From: Microvirga guangxiensis
Lineage (GTDB): Bacteria; Pseudomonadota; Alphaproteobacteria; Rhizobiales; Beijerinckiaceae
Reading direction: 5' to 3'
DNA length: 64,000 nucleotides
NCBI RefSeq assembly: GCF_900102135.1
Contig: NZ_FMVJ01000004.1
Location: forward strand, 434,001 to 498,000
Shown here: positions 44,532-53,710 of the stretch, piece after piece
How positions within the stretch are numbered: the first letter of the stretch is position 1
How the letters are laid out: each line of letters begins with the position of its first letter
Notes under the pieces: model-generated
Told to the model about the DNA's origin: nothing
Databases searched by the model: none
Seen by the model: the letters and a program-made list of their open reading frames with translations, nothing else
Made by a program: the position numbers and the translations under genes

Positions 44532-45869
44532 ATGGATGACACTCGAGCCTTGAGCGAAAATCCGCTCGCTGAACACCTCAACGCGTCAGGTGCGGCTTCG
44601 GTTGGCAATCCGGATGTTCCTGCCCTCATGGCCGCGTTGGGACGCAATGCCCGTCAGGCGGCCCGGCGGGTCGCATTGGCGTCCGACGAGCAGAAGAATG
44701 CGGCTCTGCGCGCCATGGCCGCCAGCATCCGCGCGAAGGCCTCGACTATCCTTGCCGCCAATGACGAGGATCTCGCGGAGGCCAGGGCCAAGGGGCAGAG
44801 TTCCGCTTTCATCGACCGCCTCGTTCTCAATCCGGAGCGTCTGGAAGCCATCGCCGCCGCCGTGGAGAGCGTCGCTGCGCTGCCTGATCCGGTTGGGCGT
44901 GTGCTGGCGCAGTTCGAGCGCCCCAATGGCTTGAAGATCGAGCGCGTGGCAACGCCGCTCGGCGTGATCGGCGTCATTTTCGAGAGCCGCCCGAATGTCA
45001 CGGCGGATGCAGGGGCGCTCTGCCTCAAGGCCGGCAATGCCGCCATCCTGCGCACAGGCTCCGACAGCTTCCGCACTTCGTCGGTCATCGCGGATGCGAT
45101 GGGCGAGGGCCTGGAGAAGGCGGGCCTGCCCGCCGACGCCATCCGCCTCGTGCCGACGCGGGACCGCGCGGCGGTGGGCGCGATGCTCTCTGGCCTCGAC
45201 GGCAATATCGACGTCATCGTGCCGCGTGGCGGCAAGAGCCTCGTGGCGCGCGTGCAGGATGAGGCCAGGGTGCCTGTCTTCGCGCATCTGGAAGGCCTCA
45301 ATCATGTGTTCGTGCACGAAAAGGCAAATCTGGAAATGGCGCGGAAGATCGTGCTGAACGCCAAGATGCGCAGGACCGGCGTTTGCGGATCGGCTGAGAC
45401 ACTGCTGGTGGATCGCGGCTGCGCCGCAACGCATCTGACACCTCTGGTCTCCATGCTGCTCGATTCCGGTTGCGCGGTGCGCGGCGATGTTGCGACCCAA
45501 GGCGCCGATGCGCGCGTGACGGCTGCCACGGAAGAGGATTGGCGTACGGAATATCTCGATGCGATCATTGCGGTGCGCGTCGTGGACGGCTTGGACGACG
45601 CCATCGCGCATATCGAAACCTATGGCTCTCACCACACCGATTCCATCGTGACGGGCGATGCTGCGGCTGCTGAGCGCTTTCTTGCCGAAGTCGATTCCGC
45701 CATCGTGCTGCACAACGCTTCGACGCAGTTCGCGGATGGCGGCGAGTTCGGCTTCGGCGCGGAAATCGGCATTGCCACGGGGCGCATGCACGCGCGTGGG
45801 CCCGTGGGCGTCGAGCAGCTGACGTCGTTCAAATATCGCATTCGCGGTTCGGGTCAGACGCGTCCGTGA
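44532..45869 (+). CDS. proA: Gamma-glutamyl phosphate reductase
   Basis: About 445 residues; the ATG at 44532 is chosen to match the usual length and has GGAGGG-like sequence upstream, although the frame opens at 44442. The aldehyde-dehydrogenase-fold NADP-binding part contains [18 protein letters not shown] and the catalytic cysteine lies in [15 protein letters not shown]. The C-terminal [19 protein letters not shown] motif is diagnostic. It reduces glutamyl phosphate to the semialdehyde, the second step of proline synthesis. Its stop overlaps the nadD GTG start. Confidence 0.96.
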   Translation: MDDTRALSENPLAEHLNASGAASVGNPDVPALMAALGRNARQAARRVALASDEQKNAALRAMAASIRAKASTILAANDEDLAEARAKGQSSAFIDRLVLNPERLEAIAAAVESVAALPDPVGRVLAQFERPNGLKIERVATPLGVIGVIFESRPNVTADAGALCLKAGNAAILRTGSDSFRTSSVIADAMGEGLEKAGLPADAIRLVPTRDRAAVGAMLSGLDGNIDVIVPRGGKSLVARVQDEARVPVFAHLEGLNHVFVHEKANLEMARKIVLNAKMRRTGVCGSAETLLVDRGCAATHLTPLVSMLLDSGCAVRGDVATQGADARVTAATEEDWRTEYLDAIIAVRVVDGLDDAIAHIETYGSHHTDSIVTGDAAAAERFLAEVDSAIVLHNASTQFADGGEFGFGAEIGIATGRMHARGPVGVEQLTSFKYRIRGSGQTRP

Positions 45870-46522
45870 GCGCTCCTCCCTCCCGCTTCCGCATCATGCC
45901 TTCGGGGCTGACGCGCTTACCGCCGGCTGCGCCGGGCATGCGCATCGGCCTTTATGGCGGCTCGTTCAATCCGGCCCATGCGGGGCATCGCCATGTGAGC
46001 CTCATGGCGCTCAAGCGTCTGAGGCTCGACCGCCTCTGGTGGATCGTCACGCCGGGAAATCCGCTCAAGGATACGGGCGAACTCGCTTCGACCGAGATGC
46101 GCATGGCGCAGGCCAGGGAGATCGCCGACGACCCCCGCATCGACGTGACCGCCTTCGAAGGCGAAATCGGCGCGCGTTATACGGTCGATACGCTGGCCTA
46201 CCTCAAGCGGCGTTGTCCGGGCGTGCATTTCGTCTGGGTGATGGGGGCGGACAACCTCGCGGGTTTCCACCGCTGGCGCGGCTGGCGGCGCATTGCCCGG
46301 ATGATGCCCATGGCCATCATCGACCGGCCGGGCTGGACCCTGAGGGCCATGAACGCCCGGAGTGCGCAGGCCCTCTCGAAATGGCGCATCGAGGAGGGCA
46401 GGGCCACGGCCCTCGCGGGGCTTAAAGCCCCCGCATGGGTGTTCCTGCACGGACCCCGCTCGCACCTGTCATCCACAATGCTGCGGCGAATGAGCAGAAC
46501 TTCTCCTTCCGGAGGACGTTGA
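45866..46522 (+). CDS. nadD: Nicotinate-nucleotide adenylyltransferase
   Basis: A 218-residue enzyme starting with GTG at 45866 (GTGA overlap with proA). The nucleotidyltransferase motif is [19 protein letters not shown], followed by [11 protein letters not shown] and [14 protein letters not shown], and near the end [11 protein letters not shown] in place of the usual ISSTxIR. It makes deamido-NAD from nicotinate mononucleotide and ATP. The order proA-nadD-rsfS-rlmH is conserved in alphaproteobacteria. Confidence 0.95.
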   Translation: MSAPPSRFRIMPSGLTRLPPAAPGMRIGLYGGSFNPAHAGHRHVSLMALKRLRLDRLWWIVTPGNPLKDTGELASTEMRMAQAREIADDPRIDVTAFEGEIGARYTVDTLAYLKRRCPGVHFVWVMGADNLAGFHRWRGWRRIARMMPMAIIDRPGWTLRAMNARSAQALSKWRIEEGRATALAGLKAPAWVFLHGPRSHLSSTMLRRMSRTSPSGGR

Positions 46523-46587
46523 AAAAGTAGGGCGTTCGATCTTATCTTAAGGATCGGCGCCTCAATTGAGCGCTGCTTAGAAAGGGC

Positions 46588-47004
46588 TTGAACCTGAACC
46601 GACTGAACACTGCCGAAGCGGACACCAACACGCTTCCCCCTCTCTCCGGAGCGGCTGCTCCGCATGATGAGGATATCCGGGCCGTCGCCCTGGCTTCCAT
46701 CGAGGATATGAAGGCCGAGAACACGGTCGAGATCGACCTGACCGGCAAAACCTCGCTTGCAGACACCATGATCGTTACCTCGGGCCGTTCCCACCGCCAC
46801 GTGGGCGCGATTGCCGACCGTCTGGTCAAGGACCTCAAGGACAAGGGGTTCGGCAATGCGCGCGTGGAGGGCCTGCCCGCCTGCGATTGGGTTCTGATCG
46901 ATGCTGGCGACATTCTCGTTCACATTTTCCGTCCCGAGGTGCGTGGCTTCTACAACCTCGAGAAGATGTGGGGCGCAGACCGTCCTCAAGATCGCGCAAG
47001 CTGA
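46588..47004 (+). CDS. rsfS: Ribosomal silencing factor RsfS
   Basis: A 138-residue protein starting at a TTG at 46588 with AGAAAGGG upstream. The RsfS core begins near residue 30 (AVALASIEDMKAENTVEIDL) and includes DTMIVTSGRSHRHVGAIAD and DWVLIDAGDILVHIF, ending in the RGFYNLEKMWG motif. It binds L14 and blocks subunit joining when nutrients are short. The N-terminal 28 residues are an extra, poorly conserved part; an internal start cannot be excluded. Confidence 0.94.
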   Translation: MNLNRLNTAEADTNTLPPLSGAAAPHDEDIRAVALASIEDMKAENTVEIDLTGKTSLADTMIVTSGRSHRHVGAIADRLVKDLKDKGFGNARVEGLPACDWVLIDAGDILVHIFRPEVRGFYNLEKMWGADRPQDRAS

Positions 47005-47019
47005 TAAAGGCTTGAAAAG

Positions 47020-47514
47020 TTGCGACTGAGCTTGCTGGCCGTGGGCCGTCTCAAGAGCGGCCCCGAACGGGAGCTGGTCGAACGATACAGGCAGAGGGTC
47101 GACGGCATGAGCCGGGCCATGGGTCTGGCCGGGCTTGATATTGTCGAGCTGCCGGAGAGCCGGGCGCGCCGCGACGACGACCGCCGCGCGGAAGAAGCTG
47201 CCGCCCTTCTCGAGAAGGCCGGATCTTCCGTGCTGATCATCTTCGACGAGCGCGGCAAGAGCCCCTCCAGCGAGGCTTTCGCCGAGCGAATCAGGCATTG
47301 GCGCGATGAGGGCCGCTCCGGCGTGGCCTGCGTCATCGGAGGCCCTGACGGGCTCGATCCCAAGATCCGCCAGCGCGCGGATATGGTGGTTTCCTTCGGG
47401 GCGCTCACTATGCCGCACCAGATCGTCCGGGCGCTCGTGGCCGAGCAGCTCTATCGGGCGCTGACAATCATTGCCGGGCACCCTTATCATCGTGCCGGAC
47501 ACGATGATTCCTGA
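47020..47514 (+). CDS. rlmH: 23S rRNA (pseudouridine-1915-N3)-methyltransferase RlmH
   Basis: A 164-residue SPOUT methyltransferase that probably starts at a TTG (47020) with AAAGG upstream. Motifs include LLAVGRLKSGPERELVERY, VLIIFDERGKSPSSEAFA, the SAM-knot CVIGGPDGLDP and the terminal LVAEQLYRALTIIAGHPYHR. It methylates the helix 69 pseudouridine of assembled 70S ribosomes. It follows rsfS by 15 bases. Confidence 0.95.
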   Translation: MRLSLLAVGRLKSGPERELVERYRQRVDGMSRAMGLAGLDIVELPESRARRDDDRRAEEAAALLEKAGSSVLIIFDERGKSPSSEAFAERIRHWRDEGRSGVACVIGGPDGLDPKIRQRADMVVSFGALTMPHQIVRALVAEQLYRALTIIAGHPYHRAGHDDS

Positions 47515-47517
47515 TTC

Positions 47518-48873
47518 ATGGACCGCTTTTCAGTTCTCCCTTCCCGCAGGCTTCTGAGCCTTGCTGCATGGCTGGTTTTCTCCCTGTCGGGCTCCGCGTG
47601 GGCCCAGCAGCCGCCTTCGCCTGCGCCTGCGGCCCCTCAGGTCGCGCCGGAAACGGAGGAGGAAAGGCTGAAGCGCCAGAACGATCTCAAGGTTCTGGAA
47701 GAGGCGATGAACGCCAGCGCCCAGGCTCAAAAGCGCCTTGAGGCCGAAATCGAAGAAATCAGGACGGACCGGGCCAAGCTCAACGCGACCCTGATCGAAA
47801 CAGCGTCCCGTGTCCGGGACACCGAGGATCGGATCCGGGGCCTCGAACAGCGCCTGCAAACGCTGATTTCTTCCGAAGCGGCGATCCGCCGCTCCCTGGA
47901 AAGCCGCCGGGGGGTCATCGTCGAAGTGTTCGCCTCCCTCCAACGCATGGGCCGCCGCCCGCCGCCTGCAGTCCTGGTCCGTCCGGAAGACATGCTCGAA
48001 GCCGTACGGGCCTCGATCATTCTGGGAGCGGTGCTCCCCGAGCTTCGCGCCGAGGCCGAGGTTCTGGCGTCCGATCTCGCCGAATTGGTGCGCCTCAAGG
48101 AGGCGATCGCCACCGACCGCTCGACCCTCAACACGGAGCTGGGCGCCCTCAATACCGAGCAGCAGCGGCTCACGGCCCTCATGGCGGCCCGTCAGGGCCG
48201 GATGGCCGAGGTGGAGCGCAGCATCGGGACCGAGCGGGAGAAGACGGCCGAGCTTGCGCGTCAGGCCGGCACGCTCAAGGAGCTGATCGACCGCATGGAG
48301 GCGGAAATCTCAGGCGCCCAGAAGGCTGCCGAGGAAGCCCGCAAGGCCGCTGAGGCACAGGAGCGCGAGGCTAAGGAGCGTTTCGCCCAGGCTGCTTTCC
48401 GCGATCCTGCCCGCCTGGCGCCCAAAATTCCGTTCTCGGAGGCGAGAGGATTGCTTCCGCGGCCCGTGAGCGGCACCGTCGCGCTGGATTTCGGAGCCGC
48501 GGACGGCTATGGCGGAACGACGCGCGGCATTTCGATCACCACCCGTCCCAAGGCGGCTGTCGTATCACCGGCGGACGGATGGGTCGCCTTCGCAGGCCCC
48601 TTCCGATCCTATGGTCGACTCTTGATCATCAATGCCGGCGGGGGATATTATATTCTTCTGGCCGGGATGGACCAAATCAACGTCGATGTCGGGCAATTCG
48701 TGCTCGCGGGCGAGCCAGTCGCAACCATGGGGGATTCTCCTCTCATGAGTTTGACCGGCTCTGCCATAGAAAAGAACGATCCCGTCCTCTATGTTGAGTT
48801 CAGGAAAGACGGCGGTTCGATCGACCCAGGTCCCTGGTGGGCGAAATCGCAAAGCGAAAAGGTTCGCGGATAA
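47518..48873 (+). CDS. EnvC-type murein hydrolase activator (degenerate LytM/M23)
   Basis: A 451-residue periplasmic protein with a signal peptide (LLSLAAWLVFSLSGSAWAQ). Long coiled coils cover about residues 45-115 and 180-300, and a LytM/M23-like domain spans residues 320-440 (GTVALDFGAADGYGGTTRG...). The zinc ligands of active M23 enzymes are missing: the usual HxGIDI reads TTRGISI and the later HxH reads YYILLAGM. This is the EnvC pattern, where the protein activates amidases during septal splitting and is itself inactive. Its TAA shares one base with the ctpA ATG. Confidence 0.9.
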   Translation: MDRFSVLPSRRLLSLAAWLVFSLSGSAWAQQPPSPAPAAPQVAPETEEERLKRQNDLKVLEEAMNASAQAQKRLEAEIEEIRTDRAKLNATLIETASRVRDTEDRIRGLEQRLQTLISSEAAIRRSLESRRGVIVEVFASLQRMGRRPPPAVLVRPEDMLEAVRASIILGAVLPELRAEAEVLASDLAELVRLKEAIATDRSTLNTELGALNTEQQRLTALMAARQGRMAEVERSIGTEREKTAELARQAGTLKELIDRMEAEISGAQKAAEEARKAAEAQEREAKERFAQAAFRDPARLAPKIPFSEARGLLPRPVSGTVALDFGAADGYGGTTRGISITTRPKAAVVSPADGWVAFAGPFRSYGRLLIINAGGGYYILLAGMDQINVDVGQFVLAGEPVATMGDSPLMSLTGSAIEKNDPVLYVEFRKDGGSIDPGPWWAKSQSEKVRG

Positions 48874-50189
48874 TGCGCAAACTCTCCCTATTGATTCTCG
48901 GTGTGGCTATCGGCGCGGGCAGCGCGACCATGGTGTCGCAGACGGCCCTGCTCTCCTCGGGCGCAGTTGCCGCCTCGGCCGATACATACCGGCAGCTGAG
49001 CCTTTTCGGAGACGTCTTCGAGAAGGTCCGCACGGACTACGTCGAAAAGCCTGAAGAATCGAAGCTCGTCGAATCAGCGATCAACGGCATGCTGACCTCG
49101 CTCGACCCGCATTCGAGCTACATGGATCCCAAGAGCTTCCGCGACATGCAGGTGCAGACCCGCGGCGAGTTCGGCGGCCTCGGCATCGAGGTCACCATGG
49201 AGGAGGGTCTCGTGAAGGTGGTGACCCCCATCGACGAGACCCCGGCTTCGCGCGCCGGCATCATGGCGAACGACGTCATCACGCATATCGACAACGAACC
49301 CGTTCAGGGACTCAACCTGAACCAGGCCGTCGACAAGATGCGCGGCCCGGTCAATTCCTCGGTCACGCTGAAGATCCAGCGCAAGGAAGCCAAGGATCCG
49401 ATCGAGGTGAAGCTCACCCGCGAGACCATCAAGGTCCGTCCGGTGCGTGCCCGCGTCGAGGGTGACATCGGCGTCCTGCGCGTGACGCAGTTCAACGAAC
49501 AGACCTACGACAATCTTCGCACGAGCATCGAGAAGCTCACCAGCGACATCGGCGCCGACAAGGTTGCAGGCTTCGTCATCGACCTCCGCAACAATCCGGG
49601 CGGATTGCTCGATCAGGCGATCATGGTGTCCGACGCCTTCCTCGATCGCGGCGAGATCGTCTCGACCCGCAGCCGCAATGCCGAAGACACGCAGCGCTTC
49701 ACCGCCAAGGCAGGCGACCTCGCGAAGGGCAAGCCCATCGTCGTGCTCGTGAACGGCGGCTCGGCCTCCGCATCCGAAATCGTCGCCGGCGCTCTGCAGG
49801 ATCACAAGCGGGCGACGGTGCTCGGCACCCGCTCGTTCGGCAAGGGTTCCGTGCAGACCATCATTCCGCTGGGCGGCAACGGCGCGGTGCGCCTGACAAC
49901 GGCGCGCTACTACACGCCGTCGGGCCGCTCGATCCAGGCCAAGGGTATCGAGCCGGATATCGAGGTATTGCAGGACATCCCGGAAGAGCTGAAGGGCAAG
50001 GACGAGACCAAGGGCGAAGCCGGTCTGCGCGGCCACCTGAGCAATGGCGGCGAGAAGGAAGAGCGCGGCGGTTCCTCCGCTTACGTTCCGCCGGACCCGA
50101 CCAAGGACAAGCAGCTGCTCGCCGCCTACGATCTGCTCCACGGCGTGCGCAAGGGCGCTGCCAACACCACGACGCCGACGCCGAACTAA
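48873..50189 (+). CDS. ctpA: Carboxy-terminal processing protease (S41 family)
   Basis: A 438-residue periplasmic protease. The ATG at 48873 overlaps the stop of the EnvC-type gene (TAATG) and opens a signal peptide (KLSLLILGVAIGAGSATMV). A PDZ domain lies at about residues 95-170 (GGLGIEVTMEEGLVKVV), and the catalytic Ser-Lys pair in GGSASASEIVAGALQDHKR and TRSFGKGSVQT. The C terminus has a Lys/Glu-rich stretch. It trims cell-wall or membrane proteins. It is followed by a strong terminator. Confidence 0.95.
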   Translation: MRKLSLLILGVAIGAGSATMVSQTALLSSGAVAASADTYRQLSLFGDVFEKVRTDYVEKPEESKLVESAINGMLTSLDPHSSYMDPKSFRDMQVQTRGEFGGLGIEVTMEEGLVKVVTPIDETPASRAGIMANDVITHIDNEPVQGLNLNQAVDKMRGPVNSSVTLKIQRKEAKDPIEVKLTRETIKVRPVRARVEGDIGVLRVTQFNEQTYDNLRTSIEKLTSDIGADKVAGFVIDLRNNPGGLLDQAIMVSDAFLDRGEIVSTRSRNAEDTQRFTAKAGDLAKGKPIVVLVNGGSASASEIVAGALQDHKRATVLGTRSFGKGSVQTIIPLGGNGAVRLTTARYYTPSGRSIQAKGIEPDIEVLQDIPEELKGKDETKGEAGLRGHLSNGGEKEERGGSSAYVPPDPTKDKQLLAAYDLLHGVRKGAANTTTPTPN

Positions 50190-50212
50190 GGCGCTCCGCT
50201 CGAGACGAAATG

Positions 50213-50245
50213 AAAAGCCTGGCGGCTCCGGTCGCCAGGCTTTTT
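50213..50245 (+). terminator. Rho-independent terminator after ctpA
   Basis: A stem of nine to twelve bases (agcctggcg/cgccaggct core, extended by A-T pairs) with an eight-base loop ends in ttttt. It closes the long obgE-to-ctpA series. Confidence 0.9.
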
Positions 50246-50397
50246 CCATTCAGGCTTTGACAAATGCAAGGAACGGCTTGTGCGGTCCTTCGTGAAACGG
50301 CACTCTTGAACCTTGACCTAAGGAACCATCGACACAAGCCGGCGATACTAGAGATGATCGGCAGGCGACGGGGGCTGAGCAAGGGAGTGAGTGTCTG

Positions 50398-50934
50398 ATG
50401 AGAAACGCCAAGGGCCCGCACGGCAGGAAGGAACTGCCTTATCGCTCGTGCGTCGGCGTCATGCTGATCAATAAGCAAGGCCGGGTTTTCATCGGACGTC
50501 GCCACTCCGAGAACGATCAAGTCTCCGATGGTTATGCATGGCAGATGCCGCAGGGCGGTATCGATCCGGGCGAGGATCCGTATCAGGCTGCCTTGCGTGA
50601 GCTTTACGAGGAAACCAGCGTGCGCTCCGTAAGCCTGCTCGCGGAAGCTCCCGATTGGTATTCATACGATCTACCATCCATGGTCGCCGGTCGCGCATGG
50701 CGCGGCCGTTACCGGGGGCAGGTGCAGAAATGGTTCGCCTTTCGCTTCGAGGGCGACGAGAGCGAGATCAACATCACGCAGCCCGGCGGCGGTCATCACA
50801 AGCCCGAATTCGACGAGTGGCGCTGGGAAGACATGCAGCGGCTGCCGGAACTGATCATTCCGTTCAAGCGCGGCGTCTACGAGAACGTCGTTGCAGCTTT
50901 CCATCATCTGGTGCTGCAGGATACCAAAGCCTGA
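50398..50934 (+). CDS. rppH: RNA pyrophosphohydrolase (Nudix)
   Basis: A 178-residue Nudix hydrolase. The Nudix box [23 protein letters not shown] lies near residues 51-73 with all key Glu residues (the motif is given by its key parts GGIDPGED and RELYEET). The start [20 protein letters not shown] and the ending [16 protein letters not shown] match RppH. It removes pyrophosphate from 5'-triphosphate RNA and triggers decay by RNase E. The ATG at 50398 follows a GGGAG. Confidence 0.93.
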   Translation: MRNAKGPHGRKELPYRSCVGVMLINKQGRVFIGRRHSENDQVSDGYAWQMPQGGIDPGEDPYQAALRELYEETSVRSVSLLAEAPDWYSYDLPSMVAGRAWRGRYRGQVQKWFAFRFEGDESEINITQPGGGHHKPEFDEWRWEDMQRLPELIIPFKRGVYENVVAAFHHLVLQDTKA

Positions 50935-51130
50935 TCCGGCCGGATTTTACGAACGTGACGCACCATCCATAGCAACGGCACTGTGGGCGACGGTAAAATT
51001 TAACGGTTCCATTGCCAAGCAACCTTGGTGGCGCTGCGGTTGTTGCGTTCTTCAGCCAGGTTATTCCGCATTGCATGATCAAATATTGGGTATCGACTTT
51101 CCAATGCTGCTGCACGCGAGCTTGGGAGGA

Positions 51131-51155
51131 GGAACCCACACCAGGGCTCTCCGTT
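51131..51155 (+). promoter_or_regulatory. Consensus EcfG (general stress sigma) promoter
   Basis: GGAAC at 51131-51135, 16 bases, then CGTT at 51152-51155: an exact match to the alphaproteobacterial EcfG consensus. Transcription would start near 51162, giving a leader of about 50 bases to the ATG at 51211. Confidence 0.75.
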
Positions 51156-51210
51156 GACACGATCACCCATGGGGCAGGAGGTCTGTCCCTGGCGAAGCGG
51201 AGGGTTCTTT

Positions 51211-51900
51211 ATGCGTGTAGCTTTGTTGACGACCGTTGCCGCGGCTGCTTTTTCTCTGAGTGTGGCAGCCATCGCCCAGACGAGCGGCGGCGCTGGCGGC
51301 AGCACAGGTGGGGCCTCGGGGGGCACATCAGGCAGCGTTTCCGGCGGAACATCTGGCGGTGCATCCGGAGGCGCTTCGGGTTCGACATCCGGTACGACAT
51401 CGAGCGGAACGTCGGGAACGAGTTCCGGCGCCGCATCGGGTGGCGCATCGTCCGATACGTCCGGCAACACATCGGGGACGTCCGGCAGCGGTTCCGGTGG
51501 AACATCGGGAACATCCGGCACAAACTCGGGCGGCGCGGCTTCGGGTGGAGCCGCATCCGGCTCCACCGGCGGCAGCTCCAGCACGACCGGCGGTGCAGCC
51601 AACACGACCAGCAGCACATCAAGCTCCACCAACATCAATGTCACGAGTGAGCAGCGCACGGAAATCACGCGTGCCTTCAGCAGCGTGGATGCGAAGCCTG
51701 TCACCAATGTGAACTTCACGGTGAGCGTCGGGACTGTTGTGCCGGAGACGATCGTTACCGACCTGCGTGCATGTCCCAATGAGGTGGTGCGCATCCTCGC
51801 CGGCCTGCCGGAATGCCGGTATGTGATCGTTCGCGATCAGGTCGTGATCGTGGAGCCGAAAACCCGCAAGATCGTGACGGTGATCGAGCGCCGCGGCTAG
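51211..51900 (+). CDS. Secreted Gly/Ser/Thr-rich protein with C-terminal DUF1236 domain
   Basis: About 229 residues from the ATG at 51211, with CGGAGGG upstream. A signal peptide (LLTTVAAAAFSLSVAAIAQ) is followed by about 115 residues made almost only of Gly, Ser, Thr and Ala in short repeats such as SGGTSGGASGG. The last 85 residues form a DUF1236-type domain (VTSEQRTEITRAFSS ... YVIVRDQVVIVEPKTRKI). Such proteins are common in Hyphomicrobiales and are presumed envelope proteins of unknown role. The EcfG promoter upstream suggests induction in the general stress response. Confidence 0.85.
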   Translation: MRVALLTTVAAAAFSLSVAAIAQTSGGAGGSTGGASGGTSGSVSGGTSGGASGGASGSTSGTTSSGTSGTSSGAASGGASSDTSGNTSGTSGSGSGGTSGTSGTNSGGAASGGAASGSTGGSSSTTGGAANTTSSTSSSTNINVTSEQRTEITRAFSSVDAKPVTNVNFTVSVGTVVPETIVTDLRACPNEVVRILAGLPECRYVIVRDQVVIVEPKTRKIVTVIERRG

Positions 51901-51922
51901 AATTCCAGACGTTTCGAAATGA

Positions 51923-51957
51923 CAGCGCCCGTGGCGGAAAACCCGCCACGGGCGCTG
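51923..51957. terminator. Very strong hairpin between convergent genes
   Basis: A perfect 15-base stem (arms starting cagcgcccgtggcgg) with a five-base loop lies 22 bases after the DUF1236 gene and 21 bases after the stop of the minus-strand small gene at 51979. It likely ends transcription from both sides, although T-runs are weak. Confidence 0.8.
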
Positions 51958-51978
51958 TTGGAGAAGATAAGTCTCAGC

Positions 51979-52158
51979 TTACGCGGCGTACGGGAATTGG
52001 TCCCTCGCCTGCGAGTCCTGCCGTTGCAGCATCGCAATCGCCGTGCGCGCATAGTCGCGAAATTCCTCTTTCACGATTTCCGGCTCGGCTTCCCACAGGA
52101 GTGCATTGTCCTCGGCCTCATAGAGTGCACGAGCAACGTATTCGACTTCTAGATCCAT
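51979..52158 (-). CDS. Small acidic hypothetical protein
   Basis: A 59-residue protein starting MDLEVEYVARALYEAEDNAL and ending in QARDQFPYAA. It is acidic in its first half and predicted helical. An AAGGGG lies about eight bases before the ATG at 52158. Composition and placement before a shared terminator support a real gene. I do not recognise the family. It lies between the DUF1236 gene and tRNA-Leu. Confidence 0.6.
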   Translation of the reverse strand: MDLEVEYVARALYEAEDNALLWEAEPEIVKEEFRDYARTAIAMLQRQDSQARDQFPYAA

Positions 52159-52378
52159 GATTGATGCCCCTTGGTCTCAAGGTGTTTGCTTCTTGCAGCC
52201 GCCTGCAACGCACTTTTACAATTTGTTTCAACGATACAGGGCTTGGCCGTTCAACGGAGACATTTGCGCCAAAGGTTCCCGATTTGGCAAAGGTGCAAAA
52301 GGGGTAGCTCAACAGTTCTAGACCGGCAGGATCCAGGCTGTGGGGCGCTTGAGGATGCGCCATCGATGTCATGGGAAA

Positions 52379-52463
52379 TGGTGCCCCTGGCCGGGATCGA
52401 ACCAGCACTCCTTGCGGAACTCGATTTTGAGTCGAGCGCGTCTACCAATTCCGCCACAGGGGC
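52379..52463 (-). tRNA. tRNA-Leu (CAA)
   Basis: Eighty-five bases on the minus strand fold as a class II tRNA: acceptor GCCCCTG with CAGGGGC, D-arm GGTAGACGC, anticodon stem CTCGA/TCGAG around loop CTCAAAA (anticodon CAA), a variable arm and GTTCGATCC. The CCA end is encoded. Confidence 0.96.
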
Positions 52464-52611
52464 AAGGAAGTGCGAAGTAGCATGACGGTACAAGCAGGGT
52501 CAATCAGTCTGATGCGAAGCTGCGCCGCAAGCCTTGCCTCTCGCCATCCGGGCCGTCTTGTGCTCAAAGGGCCCGCGTAGCCCTGTTTCATCAGAATTCC
52601 GCCGGGACCCC

Positions 52612-53193
52612 ATGCTAAGACGCCTTTACGACTGGACTCTATCTCTCGCGGCCCGGCCTTCAGCCCCCTACGCACTGGCTTTGGTTTCTTTCTCGGAGAG
52701 CTCCTTCTTTCCGGTGCCGCCGGATGTGATGCTCGTGCCGATGATGTTGGCGCGCCCCGACAAGGCATGGTCCTACGCCCTGATCTGCACCATCTCTTCG
52801 GTCCTGGGCGGCATCTTCGGCTATGTGATCGGTCTGGCGCTTTACGATTCCATCGGCTCCTGGCTGTTCCAGCTCTATGGCCTGAACGAGAGCGCGGAGA
52901 CGTTCCGGCACGCCTATGCGGAATACGGGCACTGGGTGATTCTGCTGAAGGGCCTGACCCCGATTCCCTACAAGCTCGTGACCATCACCTCCGGCTTCGC
53001 AGGCTATCACCTGGGCTGGTTCATCCTGCTCTCGGTGATCACCCGCGGGGCGCGCTTCTTCCTCGTGGCGCTGCTGATGAGCCGGTTCGGCCCCCGCATC
53101 AAGTCCATCATCGACAACAATTTCAATCTGGTCGCCGCCTTGGCTATCATCGCCATCGTCGGCGGCTTCGTGGCCTTCAAGTATATGTTCTGA
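52612..53193 (+). CDS. DedA/YqaA-family membrane protein
   Basis: A 193-residue membrane protein from the ATG at 52612. It has four to five hydrophobic segments, the FPVPPDVMLVPMMLARP motif after the first re-entrant loop, and LLKGLTPIPYKLVTITSGFAG, typical of the YqaA branch of DedA/SNARE-associated proteins. Members are linked to lipid carrier (undecaprenyl phosphate) recycling or membrane homeostasis. The dsbB-like gene follows after ten bases, so they are probably co-transcribed. Confidence 0.88.
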   Translation: MLRRLYDWTLSLAARPSAPYALALVSFSESSFFPVPPDVMLVPMMLARPDKAWSYALICTISSVLGGIFGYVIGLALYDSIGSWLFQLYGLNESAETFRHAYAEYGHWVILLKGLTPIPYKLVTITSGFAGYHLGWFILLSVITRGARFFLVALLMSRFGPRIKSIIDNNFNLVAALAIIAIVGGFVAFKYMF

Positions 53194-53203
53194 GGTGAGG
53201 GCG

Positions 53204-53704
53204 ATGCGCTTCAGCCTGTCCCTGCGCCAAGCGGCCCTCGCGGTGGCGCTCGGCGCCGCAGCCACAATCGGCGGCGCGCTCGTGTTCGAGCATGTGTTCG
53301 GCTACGTGCCCTGCAAGCTGTGCCTGGTCCAGCGCAATCCCTATTACATCGCCATTCCGCTCGGGATCGTGGCGGCCCTTCTGCCGCCGCGCTGGACCCG
53401 GGCAGGACTCTGGCTGCTGGCGCTGGTCTTCCTCGTGAGCGCGGGGCTCGGCGCTTACCATTCCGGCGTTGAATGGGGCTTCTTCGCGGGGCCTGCCGAT
53501 TGCGGAGGCGGCTCCGGCGCGGGCGCGGGCAATGTGAGCGATTTCCTCAACCAGCTTCAGACCACGCGCGTGGTGAGCTGCACGGAGGCCGCATGGCGTT
53601 TTCTGGGGCTGTCGCTGGCGGGCTGGAACGTGCTGATCTCGCTGGCCCTTGCAGCTGTCGCCGCGAAGGCTGCTTCAGGGAAAAGCTTCTTTCTCGGACG
53701 CTGA
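53204..53704 (+). CDS. dsbB: Disulfide bond formation protein B-like
   Basis: About 166 residues from the ATG at 53204 (GAGG upstream). It has four membrane segments and the two redox cysteine pairs: CxxC in YVPCKLCLVQRNPYY in the first periplasmic loop, and single cysteines in GPADCGGG and VVSCTEAAW in the second. It reoxidises DsbA and passes electrons to quinone. The glycine-rich insert in the second loop (GSGAGAGN) is unusual. It ends seven bases before the convergent HNH gene. Confidence 0.88.
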   Translation: MRFSLSLRQAALAVALGAAATIGGALVFEHVFGYVPCKLCLVQRNPYYIAIPLGIVAALLPPRWTRAGLWLLALVFLVSAGLGAYHSGVEWGFFAGPADCGGGSGAGAGNVSDFLNQLQTTRVVSCTEAAWRFLGLSLAGWNVLISLALAAVAAKAASGKSFFLGR

Positions 53705-53710
53705 CGGCTC

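Noticed and set aside
44586..45791. A 401-codon minus-strand frame
   Set aside because: It is antisense to proA, which has all expected motifs.
46198..47502. A 434-codon minus-strand frame
   Set aside because: It is antisense to nadD, rsfS and rlmH, which are all recognisable.
49074..50249. A 391-codon minus-strand frame
   Set aside because: It is antisense to ctpA and has no recognisable domain.
50272..50340. EcfG-like boxes upstream of rppH
   Set aside because: Two GGAAC sites occur, but the -10 positions read CGTG and CGAT, each with one mismatch in a key base. Chance matches are likely for such short motifs.
51280..51640. Short tandem repeats resembling a repeat array
   Set aside because: The repeats keep one reading frame and encode Gly/Ser/Thr-rich sequence. 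There are no equal-length spacers, so this is not a CRISPR array.
52253..52279. EcfG-like promoter for the small acidic gene (minus strand)
   Set aside because: The two boxes match GGAAC and CGTT, but the spacing is 18 bases instead of 16-17, and the leader would be nearly 90 bases.
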